Below, piece by piece: positions 49,440 through 59,252 of a stretch of DNA of 64,000 nt. The first letter of the stretch is position 1. Every line of letters begins with the position of its first letter. The notes beneath the pieces are model-generated. The model made no database searches. It had not been told where the DNA came from and saw nothing but the letters and a program-made list of their open reading frames with translations. The position numbers were made by a program, and so were the translations under genes. The DNA lies in NCBI GenBank assembly GCA_015056365.1, contig SVGM01000008.1, positions 1 to 64,000 of the forward strand. Direction: 5' to 3'. Origin of the DNA: Clostridiales bacterium. GTDB lineage: Bacteria > Bacillota > Clostridia > Christensenellales > Aristaeellaceae.

Positions 49440-50855
49440 TCAGCTCAGTTTGATATCCAGCCACCGTCCCTGCTTGAGCCGGTGCGCCATCAGCCGATCG
49501 CGGATGATGGAATCAATCAGGAAAGCGATCCACGGGGCCATTACGGCGATATCCAGCCCCGGCAGCCAACCTTCAACAGGATAGCAGAAAAACCAGGTCA
49601 GGATGGGTCGTAGCAGGGCAACGCTGAGAAGAGCACATACTGCAACAAACTTTACGTCGCCTGCACCGCGCAATGCGCCGGAAAGAATCACACGGCCGTT
49701 TTGCGGTATCATAGCGCAGATGACCACGTAGAGCGAGACTGTCACGCCCCGGATAATCTCTTCCTCCTGCGTAAACAGCAGAGCAATCTGACGGCTTGTC
49801 AGAAAGATGACCAGCATCAGGCCGATGGAAACAAACACGCCGATACGGTAGGCCACCCCGGCATGAGCCATGGCAAGATCCTTTCGTTTTGCTCCCAGAC
49901 TCTGTCCCACCAGGGACGTACCGGCGGTACTGACACCATCGCCCAAGGTAAAGGACAGCGATGTGACCTGTGAAACGATCTGATACGCGGCAAAAGCGTT
50001 GGTACCGATACCGGCGATCAGGCGAGCCAGCATCAAAAAACCAATGCGCAGGCAGACGGCCTCTACCATGGAACTGGCGCCCACCTTGGTCAGCCCGCTG
50101 ACCGTAACACGGTCAAACTTAGGCAATGCCAGGTGATAATAACCGCCGTTTCTGAGCACCACAAAAATACAAATCAGGCTGGCAACGATGGTACCGCAAG
50201 CAGTGGCAATCGCCGCACCCTTAACGCCCAAAGCCGGGAAACCCAATCTACCGTTGATCAGCACATAGTTCAGAAACACATTGATCAGGTTGGCAGTAAT
50301 GTTGGTGACCATGGTCACACGGGTTTTGCCAATGGCGCGCATGGCGGCGCAGATACACAACTGCCAGCAGGAAGGCAAAAAGGCCAGGCTGATGATTTGA
50401 AAGTACTCCACGCTGAGTGCAAGCGTATCCTCGTTCGCGCCGCCCAGCTTCATCAGTGGTTCAGCGCCAAAGTAGCCGATCAGCGTCATCAGGATGCCAA
50501 TCAGCGTAATGATCGAAAGCGACTGGTTCAAGCAGGCATTGGCTCCAGCATGATCATGCGCACCCTTACGGCGGGCACACAGCGCAGTGGTACCCACGCA
50601 CAACGCCTGTGCCAAAAGCAGCAGAATCATCCTGGGTTGACCAGTCAAGCCAACGGCAGCAATGGAAGCTGCGCCCAGCGTACCCACCATCATGGTATCC
50701 ACCGAACCGATGATGCTCATCAAAGCGCCTTCCACCGTAGATGGCCAGGCAATCGCCAGCGTTTTTTTGTATAGCTGTTTCAGCTGGGCGGTTTCAATTC
50801 GCTTTCCCTCGTGATCCTTCACACCCAGTACCTTCTGGAAAAGATCCATGTACAT
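49440..50855 (-). CDS. MATE family efflux transporter
   Basis: 12-TM; LAIAWPSTVEGALMSIIGSVDTMMVGTLG. Confidence 0.93.
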   Translation of the reverse strand: MYMDLFQKVLGVKDHEGKRIETAQLKQLYKKTLAIAWPSTVEGALMSIIGSVDTMMVGTLGAASIAAVGLTGQPRMILLLLAQALCVGTTALCARRKGAHDHAGANACLNQSLSIITLIGILMTLIGYFGAEPLMKLGGANEDTLALSVEYFQIISLAFLPSCWQLCICAAMRAIGKTRVTMVTNITANLINVFLNYVLINGRLGFPALGVKGAAIATACGTIVASLICIFVVLRNGGYYHLALPKFDRVTVSGLTKVGASSMVEAVCLRIGFLMLARLIAGIGTNAFAAYQIVSQVTSLSFTLGDGVSTAGTSLVGQSLGAKRKDLAMAHAGVAYRIGVFVSIGLMLVIFLTSRQIALLFTQEEEIIRGVTVSLYVVICAMIPQNGRVILSGALRGAGDVKFVAVCALLSVALLRPILTWFFCYPVEGWLPGLDIAVMAPWIAFLIDSIIRDRLMAHRLKQGRWLDIKLS

Positions 50856-51075
50856 CCCTTCTGAATATCATTTAATCGGCTCGTAGCTGTCAAAATCGCA
50901 TGTGAGCTGTTTCAATTATAGCACCGGACGATGCTTTGTCAAACGGATGAAGCAAGGCAAAAACAAACAGTTCAACAAGTCACCAAAAGCGGTCTCTTCC
51001 TGTGGAACACAGAAAGAGACCGCTTTTGATTTTGATTCTGTCTCAGTCAAAGCTTCTAGCCTTCTGCCGAATCAA

Positions 51076-51852
51076 TTAAGCTTCGACTTTCTCCTCACGG
51101 CTGACATACCTAGGCTCGCTCAGCATACCCAAATACTTGCACAGCGTCATCAGACCCAGCGCAACAATCAACACGCCGATGGCACGAATCAGCAGCGCAA
51201 GCATAGCAATGATACGGGTCATTCCATTGGCAACGTTGTTCATCTGCTCAACCTGCACGCCCTCCGCCTGATAAAGCGTGTTCAGATTGTTGTTCAACGT
51301 ATACAGCGTATCTGCGATATGATTTTGCTGCTGCGCAACCGTCCGGGCGATCTGATACTGGCTGCCGGCATTGTTTGCCAATCCTTCAAAACCCATGGAA
51401 AGGTTGTTCAGCTGCGTGACCGCAGCCTTGAGAAGGTTATAATTCTTGATCACATTGCTATTGATGGTATCCATCGACTCAGACATGCTCAGCAACTGAT
51501 TAAAAATCTTGTAGGATGCCTTATAGATTTCGGTGTAAAAATCCGCGCCGAAAGAATAAGAGAACAGATACTCATCACTGATCGAGTAATACGAAGCGGA
51601 CGAGTCAGAGACATCCACCTTCGGTACCGATACTTGAGGCAGTTCATCAGCAGGCACCTCGATCTGCAACTGCCCAACGATCTGCATTTCGCCCAAAGGC
51701 ATTTCTACGGTAGGTACAGCATAGGTTGTCACATCCGCGGGCACCGTCTCCGGCATCAACCCGCTCAGCGGATTCAATGCCGCCATCAACACACCCACCG
51801 TACACATGATCACACTGACAACAATCCCAAGAACAGCTGAAACTTTACGCAT
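51076..51852 (-). CDS. Membrane protein of unknown function: N-terminal TM, large extracytoplasmic coiled coil, C-terminal TM
   Basis: MRKVSAVLGIVVSVIMCTVGVLMAALNPLSG; IARTVAQQQNHIADTLYTLNNNLNTLYQAEGVQVEQMNNVANGMTRIIAMLALLIRAIGVLIVALGLM. Confidence 0.6.
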   Translation of the reverse strand: MRKVSAVLGIVVSVIMCTVGVLMAALNPLSGLMPETVPADVTTYAVPTVEMPLGEMQIVGQLQIEVPADELPQVSVPKVDVSDSSASYYSISDEYLFSYSFGADFYTEIYKASYKIFNQLLSMSESMDTINSNVIKNYNLLKAAVTQLNNLSMGFEGLANNAGSQYQIARTVAQQQNHIADTLYTLNNNLNTLYQAEGVQVEQMNNVANGMTRIIAMLALLIRAIGVLIVALGLMTLCKYLGMLSEPRYVSREEKVEA

Positions 51853-51956
51853 AAGAACATCCTTTCGTATTGAAATGAGTTACGTACTTTTTCTGATGTT
51901 ATGATTATATCAGACCTGCGGAGAATGTTCAAGGAACTGAATGAGACAAAGAAAAA

Positions 51957-51978
51957 ACCAGTCATTTCTGACTGGTTC
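51957..51978 (-). terminator. Terminator downstream of the tRNA-Ala remnant
   Basis: AACCAGTCA-TTTC-TGACTGGTT; minus-strand T-run beyond it. Confidence 0.7.
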
Positions 51979-51980
51979 TA

Positions 51981-52050
51981 TGGTGGAGCATACCGGATTC
52001 GAACCGGTGACCTCTACAATGCGAATGTCGCGCGCTACCGAAGCATGCCC
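51981..52050 (-). pseudogene. tRNA-Ala(CGC) remnant: intact 3' part, degenerate 5'/D-arm
   Basis: 51981-52039 matches 53518-53576 at 58 of 59 positions; D-arm shortened and an anticodon-stem position mismatched. Confidence 0.75.
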
Positions 52051-52116
52051 AACTCAGCCCATGCAATTGTGCAGCGGCCGGTTTGACAAATTGGAATTTA
52101 CCAAACTTTTTCACAT

Positions 52117-52545
52117 TTATTTATCGGACGGTTGGCTCAATACCCGCTCAAGCGGAATCCATCCAATATAGCGGGGATGTTCCCCAATTGGAGAGGTTAA
52201 CTGTTCGATCTGTTGGAAATTGTCTATCCGAACAGTCGCCCAAGCGTGAATTACTAGCCCTTCGCCTAGACTAATACCACAATGTCCCCAATTAACAGTC
52301 CCATCTTCGCTTTGACACAAGCAATCATAGAATACAAATGCACCACGCTCGGGCTTTCCAAATTGGATTGCATCATAATACATATTGCAGGATTCTTTTG
52401 CACAGTCTCCGCCGAATATTTCGATCTGATTACTAATCTCTAAAGCATCTTCAATAAAAGACAAACACCAGCCGCTGTACTTAGGATCTCCAATTCTCCC
52501 CAGCGCCCAATGAATCATATTTTCTGCGATTTGAGAGTGCTGCAT
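52117..52545 (-). CDS. NlpC/P60- or CHAP-like amidase-fold protein
   Basis: GDPKYSGWCLSFIEDAL (Cys), NWGHCGISLGEGLVIHAW (His). Confidence 0.65.
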   Translation of the reverse strand: MQHSQIAENMIHWALGRIGDPKYSGWCLSFIEDALEISNQIEIFGGDCAKESCNMYYDAIQFGKPERGAFVFYDCLCQSEDGTVNWGHCGISLGEGLVIHAWATVRIDNFQQIEQLTSPIGEHPRYIGWIPLERVLSQPSDK

Positions 52546-52570
52546 GATATCCCCTCCAAATTGGAATTTG

Positions 52571-53251
52571 TCAACTAATCACTTGGTATCTTAATCGCAG
52601 ATAGGAGTTTTCCAAAACTTTGCATTCTTGCAACTTTAGCACACCCAACTGGGACAGGTCACTTTCTGACAGTAAGGATTTTCCATCAATTAGGGTTGAT
52701 GTATTTGTTCCTCCCACCAAAACAGGGGCAACCACGATATCTACATGGTCAAACAGTTTTTCCCTAAGGAACAATCCATTCAATGTGCCTCCGCTTTGAA
52801 TTGTCAGCCGCTCACAGCCAAAATCTGATTTAAGAGTAGTAAGGGCATCCTTTAAGGACAATTCCTTTTGGAAAATGATGTGCAGATTCCTTTCGTTTAT
52901 CTGAAATGCAGGATGATTCTCATTAGTTGTAATCAAAACAAATTCTTTGGACAATGAGCAAAAATAGCGAACTCCGTTTTCGTCTAAATGATGATTATCA
53001 ATCAAGACAAATGATACAGGAGTTTTATTGGGTAGCGGCTTGGTATTTACACCCATTTTTGCTTGTACTCGACCTGAATTGAGAGACCACAAGTCTGTAG
53101 TTTGTTCAATTTCATAATATTGGTGCAAACCCTCACTGACCCCTGCAATTTTAGGAAAGTCTTTATCTACATCTAATTCATCTGTCGCACCAGTGCTTAT
53201 TTTACCGTCAACAGACATTAGCATAAACAATGTTGTAATGGGTCTATCCAT
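52571..53251 (-). CDS. RibD C-terminal domain (dihydrofolate reductase-like) protein
   Basis: TLFMLMSVDGKISTG, LTIQSGGTLNGLFLREKLFDHVDIVVAPVLVGG. Confidence 0.85.
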   Translation of the reverse strand: MDRPITTLFMLMSVDGKISTGATDELDVDKDFPKIAGVSEGLHQYYEIEQTTDLWSLNSGRVQAKMGVNTKPLPNKTPVSFVLIDNHHLDENGVRYFCSLSKEFVLITTNENHPAFQINERNLHIIFQKELSLKDALTTLKSDFGCERLTIQSGGTLNGLFLREKLFDHVDIVVAPVLVGGTNTSTLIDGKSLLSESDLSQLGVLKLQECKVLENSYLRLRYQVIS

Positions 53252-53517
53252 ATTCGCACCTCCAAATTCAAGTTGCCGCGTACATGATAGCACGAATGAA
53301 ACCGACCATCAATATATATAGAAAAAGGTAGAGGATTCTTCTGAATACTCTGCCTCTGGTCAACCATACACCGAGCAATGCGAATGCGCCGCTACCATCT
53401 GCGCTAATACCCCAGGTGATTCTGCTCAATTTCTTATCATGATTATCGTTTTGCGCAATCGAGCCATTTCTTGTATTCTATACATAATGCAAAAGACCTT
53501 CTCTTTCGAGAAGGTCT

Positions 53518-53593
53518 TGGTGGAGCATACCGGATTCGAACCGGTGACCTCTACAATGCGAATGTAGCGCGCTACCAACTGTGCTAATGCCCC
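53518..53593 (-). tRNA. tRNA-Ala (anticodon CGC)
   Basis: Minus strand GGGGCAT...ATGCTCC acceptor, anticodon arm CTACA-TTCGCAT-TGTAG, TTCGAAT loop, CCA; hairpin terminator downstream (about 53490-53518). Confidence 0.92.
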
Positions 53594-53645
53594 TAATCTA
53601 TTGGAAAAGCCTCAGTCGGTGGGGATGAGGTAGGAGTACCTCGTT

Positions 53646-53667
53646 CTACCAACTGTGCTAATGCCCC
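53646..53667 (-). repeat. Duplicated 5' segment of tRNA-Ala
   Basis: 22-nt CTACCAACTGTGCTAATGCCCC identical to 53572-53593. Confidence 0.85.
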
Positions 53668-53745
53668 AAAACGCTGGTCTTTCAACCAGCGAAAGATATT
53701 ATAGCAAACCTTACCGGGAAATGCAAGGTTTTTTTGCAATCTCCC

Positions 53746-55908
53746 TTATGCCTTCGCCTTGGGCGGCAGCATGGTGAGGGCGATTCGCTGCTTTTTTACA
53801 TCCACATCCACAACCCAGACCGTTACCACATCCCCCACTTTGACCACTTCGGAAGGATGCTTGATAAAGCGGTTGGACATACGGCTAATGTGTACCAGAC
53901 CATCTTGATGAACGCCAATATCCACGAAGGCGCCAAAGTCGATGACATTGCGAACAGTGCCTTTGAGTTCCATACCGGGAGCCAGGTCTTTGATGTCCAA
54001 TACATCTGTTCTCAGAATGGGCTTTGGCAGATCGTCGCGGGGATCGCGGCCGGGCTTTTGCAATTCGCGGATGATGTCCTTTAGGGTAGGCTCGCCCACG
54101 GACAGTTCCTCCGCCAGCTTGCGGATGCCTCTTTCCTCAACACGCTGATTCATATCGGTCAGGTTGCCTTTTTTGATATCGGCAAGCTGATACCCCAGCG
54201 TCTCCAAAAGTGCTTTAGCGGCAGGATAACTTTCCGGGTGAACGGCAGTCGCATCCAGCGCATTCTTGCTGTCGCGCACGCGCAGGAAGCCTGCGCACTG
54301 TTCGAATGCCTTGGGTCCCAGCTTGGGCACCTTCTTGAGCTGAGCACGGCTTTCAATGCCATTCTCCTCACGATAGGCCACAATGTTGCGCGCCAGTGCA
54401 GGGCCGATACCTGCCACATGGGAGAGTAACGCAGGGGATGCGGTGCTCAGTTCAACGCCCACGTTGTTCACGCAGCTTTCTACAACGCCGTCCAGGGTTT
54501 CTTCCAGCTGGCTTTCTTTCAGGTCGTGCTGATACTGACCAACACCAATGGCTTTTGGGTCGATCTTGACCAGCTCAGCCAGCGGATCCTGCATACGGCG
54601 CGCAATACTCACCGCGCTGCGCAGAGACACGTCAAACTGCGGGAATTCCTCAGCTGCAAGTTTACTGGCAGAATAGACAGACGCGCCCGCTTCACTGACG
54701 ATCATATAGGCAGTACCTGTACCCAATTCAGGCAGCAACGAGGCAATGAACTGTTCTGCCTCGCGGGATGCCGTACCGTTGCCGATAGCGATTGCAGTAA
54801 CGCCAAACTTGCTGCACATGGCAACGATCTCCTGGCGCGCACGGGCCTTGGCAGCCTCCTGACCAGGCAGGGTAAAATGGCCTACGCCGGTAGCCAGCAC
54901 CTTGCCGTTCTCATCTACCACGGCAAGTTTACAACCTGTACGGAAACCGGGGTCAACGCCCAGGGTGACGCGGCCCTTGACGGGCGGAGCCATCAGCAAC
55001 TGATGCAGGTTCTTGCCAAACACCTGAATAGCAGCAGTGCCGGCTCTTTCGGTCAGTTCGCTGCGTACTTCGCGTTCCAGACTGGGCTTGATGAGACGAT
55101 CCCATGCATCCTGTGTGGTGAGCTTCACCTGCGCCGTGGTAATGCTGCCTTCACGCACAAAAGCCTTCTCCAAAATGCCCACAGAGGCAGCATCATCCAT
55201 CCGAATGGCGACCTTGAGGAATTCCTCACGCTCGCCCCGGTTGATTGCCAGAATACGATGGCCGGGAAGGTTACGGATCTCCTGAGAAAACTCGTAATAC
55301 ATACTGTATACGCTGTCTTCTTCTTTGGCATTGCGGCTCTCGATCACGCCGGTGCGATAGCACAAAGCGCGCAGTGCTTTTCTGGCGTCTGCATCGTCGC
55401 TCATCTGCTCAGAAAGAATATCTCTTGCGCCCTGAAGCGCATCTTCGGCACTGGTCACGCCTTTTTCTTCGCTGATATAAGGCGTGGCCAGTTCTTCCAC
55501 CGTACCCGTCTTCACATTCTGCATCAGCAGCATAAGTGCCAAGGGTTCCAGACCTTTCTCCTTGGCGATGGTAGCGCGGGTGCGGCGCTTGGGCCGGAAG
55601 GGACGATAGAGGTCTTCTAGTTCGGCAAGGGTGGTTGCCGCAGCAAGCTTTGCGCTGATTTCATCGGTAAGGTTGCCCTGCTCAGTAAGGGTCGCTTCGA
55701 TTTCGCCGCGGCGCTTTTCAAGGCCACGCAGATACTGAAGACGCTCGAAGATCTCGCGGAGTACCTGATCATCCAGCGAGCCAGTCATTTCCTTACGATA
55801 ACGGGCAATAAAGGGAATGGTATTGCCGTCGTCAATCAGCTGAAGAACGTTCTCGCACTGCGCCGTAGCCAAATGAAATTCTTGACAAAGCGTTGCTTTG
55901 ATATCCAA
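53746..55908 (-). CDS. tex: Tex family RNA-binding transcription accessory protein (S1 domain)
   Basis: IPFIARYRKEMTGSLDDQVLREI, LGVDPGFRTGCKLAVVD, C-terminal S1 domain ELKGTVRNVIDFGAFVDIGVHQDGLVHIS; TTG start inferred. Confidence 0.95.
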   Translation of the reverse strand: MDIKATLCQEFHLATAQCENVLQLIDDGNTIPFIARYRKEMTGSLDDQVLREIFERLQYLRGLEKRRGEIEATLTEQGNLTDEISAKLAAATTLAELEDLYRPFRPKRRTRATIAKEKGLEPLALMLLMQNVKTGTVEELATPYISEEKGVTSAEDALQGARDILSEQMSDDADARKALRALCYRTGVIESRNAKEEDSVYSMYYEFSQEIRNLPGHRILAINRGEREEFLKVAIRMDDAASVGILEKAFVREGSITTAQVKLTTQDAWDRLIKPSLEREVRSELTERAGTAAIQVFGKNLHQLLMAPPVKGRVTLGVDPGFRTGCKLAVVDENGKVLATGVGHFTLPGQEAAKARARQEIVAMCSKFGVTAIAIGNGTASREAEQFIASLLPELGTGTAYMIVSEAGASVYSASKLAAEEFPQFDVSLRSAVSIARRMQDPLAELVKIDPKAIGVGQYQHDLKESQLEETLDGVVESCVNNVGVELSTASPALLSHVAGIGPALARNIVAYREENGIESRAQLKKVPKLGPKAFEQCAGFLRVRDSKNALDATAVHPESYPAAKALLETLGYQLADIKKGNLTDMNQRVEERGIRKLAEELSVGEPTLKDIIRELQKPGRDPRDDLPKPILRTDVLDIKDLAPGMELKGTVRNVIDFGAFVDIGVHQDGLVHISRMSNRFIKHPSEVVKVGDVVTVWVVDVDVKKQRIALTMLPPKAKA

Positions 55909-56056
55909 AACCAATTCATCCTTTCGTAGATACGATATACAGATTGCATTATAGCATGCAGGCGGCATTTTTGCCAGTCGCAACGCAGCTCTTCGGATGG
56001 TTGACGAGGCGCTGACTTTTTGGTAGGATAGCTCATCAACTTCGGGAGGAAATACT

Positions 56057-56584
56057 ATGCAGGACGCATCCGCTGTACGCAAAGAAATCCTTGCTTTTCT
56101 GGACAAGCTGGAAATCCCCTATGAATTTCATGAGCACGAGCGCGCTTTCACTATCGACGACTGTCTGGCGATGCCGTTCATTACGGAGGATGTGACCATC
56201 TGCAAAAACATCTTTCTTTGCAATCGGCAGAAGACAAATTTTTATCTGATGCTGCTACGTCCCCGCACACCTTTTCGTACCGCCATCGTCAGCAAGGCGC
56301 TGGGCGTATCCAGGCTGAGTTTTGCCCCGGATGACGCGCTGCCCCAGCTGCTTCACCTGACGTCCGGTGCTGTCAGCCCGCTGGGCCTTTATTTTGACAA
56401 GGATCACCAGATCACGCTAGCCTGCGAAAAGGCAGTTCAAGAGACGCCTCGCATCGCTTTCCATCCCTGCGACAACAGCGCTACGGTCATTTTCTCCCAG
56501 GATGTATTCTGGCAAAAGGTGCTGCCCGCTCTCGGGGGAACGGTCAACTGGATCGACCTGAGCGAATTGGATGAAAACACGTGA
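56057..56584 (+). CDS. YbaK/ProX-like aminoacyl-tRNA deacylase
   Basis: LEIPYEFHEHERAFTIDDC, CKNIFLCNRQKTNFYLMLLR, LTSGAVSPLGLYFD. Confidence 0.85.
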   Translation: MQDASAVRKEILAFLDKLEIPYEFHEHERAFTIDDCLAMPFITEDVTICKNIFLCNRQKTNFYLMLLRPRTPFRTAIVSKALGVSRLSFAPDDALPQLLHLTSGAVSPLGLYFDKDHQITLACEKAVQETPRIAFHPCDNSATVIFSQDVFWQKVLPALGGTVNWIDLSELDENT

Positions 56585-56742
56585 GAAAAAACGCCTGAAG
56601 GCTGCGTTCAGCGTTGCTTTTTTTGAAAAAACAAGGTATGATGTTTTTGTGTGTATTTCGTATCCGTACATACGTCATTGAATCAAATGCCCCGGTTTAT
56701 AAATGCAAACCGGAAATCTGTCATCACATGGAGGAATGAACA

Positions 56743-57084
56743 ATGGCCAGAAATAATCATTTTGGCGGCTTCGGCGGCGGCGCAAATATGCAGCAGCTGA
56801 TGCGTCAGGCTCAGAAACTGCAGGAACAGATGACCAAGGCTCAGGATGAGATCGACGCCCGTGAGTTTAGCGCTCAAGCCGGCGGCGGCATGGTGTCCGT
56901 CACCGTCAGCGGCAAGAAAGAGCTGAAGAGCATCACCATCAATCCCGAATGCGTTGATCCTGACGACGTGGAAATGCTGCAGGATATGATCATGGCTGCT
57001 ACCAACGAAGCCCTTCGCACTGCGGAAGAGACCCGCAATGCCGAAATGAGCCGTCTTGCCCCGGGCATGGGCGGTATGTTCTAA
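56743..57084 (+). CDS. YbaB/EbfC nucleoid-associated protein
   Basis: NMQQLMRQAQKLQEQMTKAQDEI, AGGGMVSVTVSGKKELKSITINPE. Confidence 0.94.
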   Translation: MARNNHFGGFGGGANMQQLMRQAQKLQEQMTKAQDEIDAREFSAQAGGGMVSVTVSGKKELKSITINPECVDPDDVEMLQDMIMAATNEALRTAEETRNAEMSRLAPGMGGMF

Positions 57085-57087
57085 GCC

Positions 57088-57687
57088 ATGGCACAGCAAT
57101 TGGAACCCATCGCCCGAATGGTTTCCCAGTTGGCGCGTTTGCCTGGCATTGGTCAGAAAAGCGCCCAGCGACTTGCTTATCACATCATCAGCATGCCGCT
57201 GGAGGATGTGCGGGAGTTGGCCTCTGCCGTGTATCAGGGCAGAAAGGCGATTCGCTATTGTCAGGTGTGCGGGAACTATGCCACCGAGGACAAATGTTCC
57301 ATCTGTGCCAATGAACGCCGGCACAACGGCCAGATTTGCGTAGTACGGGATCCCAGAGATGTAGCCGCCATTGAACGCATGCGCGACTTTCAGGGAACCT
57401 ATCACGTGCTCCACGGTACCCTTTCCCCCATGGACGGTATCGGACCGGAGGATATCCGCATCAAGGAGCTGATGAGCCGCCTTTCCGATGGAAGTATCAA
57501 TGAAATCATCATCGCTACCAACCCGGATATCGAAGGTGAAGCCACCGCCTCCTACATTGCTCGTCTGATCAAGCCTATGGGGCTGCTGGTCACCCGAATC
57601 GCCCACGGCGTTCCGGTTGGCAGCGACCTGGAATATGCCGATGAGATCACCCTGGCGAAGGCCATTGAAGGCCGGCGCGAAATGTAA
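57088..57687 (+). CDS. recR: Recombination protein RecR
   Basis: LPGIGQKSAQRLAYHI, CQVCGNYATEDKCSIC zinc finger, Toprim EIIIATNPDIEGEATASYI. Confidence 0.96.
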   Translation: MAQQLEPIARMVSQLARLPGIGQKSAQRLAYHIISMPLEDVRELASAVYQGRKAIRYCQVCGNYATEDKCSICANERRHNGQICVVRDPRDVAAIERMRDFQGTYHVLHGTLSPMDGIGPEDIRIKELMSRLSDGSINEIIIATNPDIEGEATASYIARLIKPMGLLVTRIAHGVPVGSDLEYADEITLAKAIEGRREM

Positions 57688-57782
57688 TCCAATCAAGCGG
57701 CTCTGCCCGTTCCCTATGTGCAGGGACAGCGGTTGAGCCGCTTTCGCTATTTCTGTACCGATGAAAACGAAGATACGGAGGG

Positions 57783-59189
57783 ATGTTCATGCAGGAGCTT
57801 ACCCTGACGGCGCTGTATCCCTGGATCCTGATGCTGGCTGCAGGATTGATCGTGATTTTACTCGTTGCGCTGTTCATATTGCAAATCACCCACCGCACCC
57901 AAAGCGAGCAGCTGATGCAGATCATCCAAAAACAGCAGGCGGAGAGCATCGACTATTTGCGCGATGATATGAACGAGCATGCTGTCGCCCAGCGGGAGGA
58001 ACTCCTAAGCGGCTTGCAGCGTTCCAGCGACGGCATCCTTTCCATGATGTCCAGCGTAATGAAGATACAGGGCGAACAGGTGAACGCGCTGATGAAGCAG
58101 AGCTACGACAATGCCATTGCCTTTGACCGCAGACAGCAGGTGATGCAGCAGATCACCGAAGAAAGCCTGAGACGGATGGAGATGCGCACGCAGGCCAGTG
58201 ACGCTCAGACCGCTTCCCTGATCAGCCAGAACGACGCACGTATGGAGAGCCTTCGTCAGGCTGTAGAAAACGGTATGCTTCAGCTGCGTACCGAAAACGG
58301 ACATAAGCTGGAAGAGATGCGTCGCACAGTAGATGAAAAGCTGAACGATACGCTGGAAAAACGGCTCAGCGGCAGCTTTGAGCAGGTCAGTCAGCGTCTG
58401 GAGCAAGTATATCGCTCCCTGGGTGAAATGAACACGCTGGCTTCCGGCGTAGGCGACCTGAAACGGATGCTGGGCAATGTGAAAACCCGCGGCATCTGGG
58501 GCGAAATGCAGCTCGGAGCGCTGCTGGAGCAGGCATTGACCACCACCCAGTATGAACGGAACGTGGCGGTGATTCCGGGTTCATCCGAGCGGGTGGAATA
58601 CGCCGTCTGCCTGCCGGGACGCGATGGCGACGGCTGCCTGTATCTCCCCATCGACAGCAAATTTCCTCAGGAAGATTATGCGCGGCTGACAGAAGCTGCC
58701 CAGAACGGCGACGCAGCAGCCACCGAAGCAGCACAGAAGGCGTTGCTGACCGCAGTCCGTACGGAAGCCAAACGAATTGGCAAGTACATCGCGCCGCCGC
58801 ACACAACGGACTTTGCCGTGATGTTTTTACCGCTTGAAGGACTGTACGCAGAGGTCATGCGTCATGCGGATGTAGTGGAAGGGCTGCAGCGTGAGCAGCG
58901 GATTCTGATTGCCGGTCCCAGCACGCTGCTGGCGCTGCTCAACAGCCTACAGATGGGCTTTCGTACGCTGGCCATTGAAAAACGTTCAGCGGAGGTATGG
59001 AAGCTGCTTGGCGCGGTCAAGACCGAGTTTGGTTCCTTTGCACAGCTTTTGGCCAAAACCCAGGAGAAGCTGCAGCAGGCAACTGACAGTATCGATACCG
59101 CCTTCGTGCGAACCCGCAAAATCGAAAAGCGTCTCCGAAATGTAGAGGCGCTCGAGGAAAGTGCCAGCGTAAGTCTGCTGGAAGAATAA
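57783..59189 (+). CDS. rmuC: DNA recombination protein RmuC
   Basis: N-terminal TM, coiled coil, GVGDLKRMLGNVKTRGIWGEMQLGALLEQ, LPIDSKFPQEDYARL. Confidence 0.94.
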   Translation: MFMQELTLTALYPWILMLAAGLIVILLVALFILQITHRTQSEQLMQIIQKQQAESIDYLRDDMNEHAVAQREELLSGLQRSSDGILSMMSSVMKIQGEQVNALMKQSYDNAIAFDRRQQVMQQITEESLRRMEMRTQASDAQTASLISQNDARMESLRQAVENGMLQLRTENGHKLEEMRRTVDEKLNDTLEKRLSGSFEQVSQRLEQVYRSLGEMNTLASGVGDLKRMLGNVKTRGIWGEMQLGALLEQALTTTQYERNVAVIPGSSERVEYAVCLPGRDGDGCLYLPIDSKFPQEDYARLTEAAQNGDAAATEAAQKALLTAVRTEAKRIGKYIAPPHTTDFAVMFLPLEGLYAEVMRHADVVEGLQREQRILIAGPSTLLALLNSLQMGFRTLAIEKRSAEVWKLLGAVKTEFGSFAQLLAKTQEKLQQATDSIDTAFVRTRKIEKRLRNVEALEESASVSLLEE

Positions 59190-59192
59190 CAA

Positions 59193-59239
59193 AAAACCGC
59201 TTTGCTGAAATGGGAGCAACCCAAAAGCAAAGCGGTTTT
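59193..59239. terminator. Bidirectional terminator
   Basis: AAAACCGCTTTGCT (59193-59206) / AGCAAAGCGGTTTT (59226-59239). Confidence 0.8.
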
Positions 59240-59252
59240 CATTTGCCCTCTG

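Noticed and set aside
52571-53251. RibD-C/DHFR-like gene as an antibiotic (trimethoprim) resistance gene
   Set aside because: Fold similarity to dihydrofolate reductase-like RibD C-terminal domains does not support a resistance call; no cassette attC site was seen.
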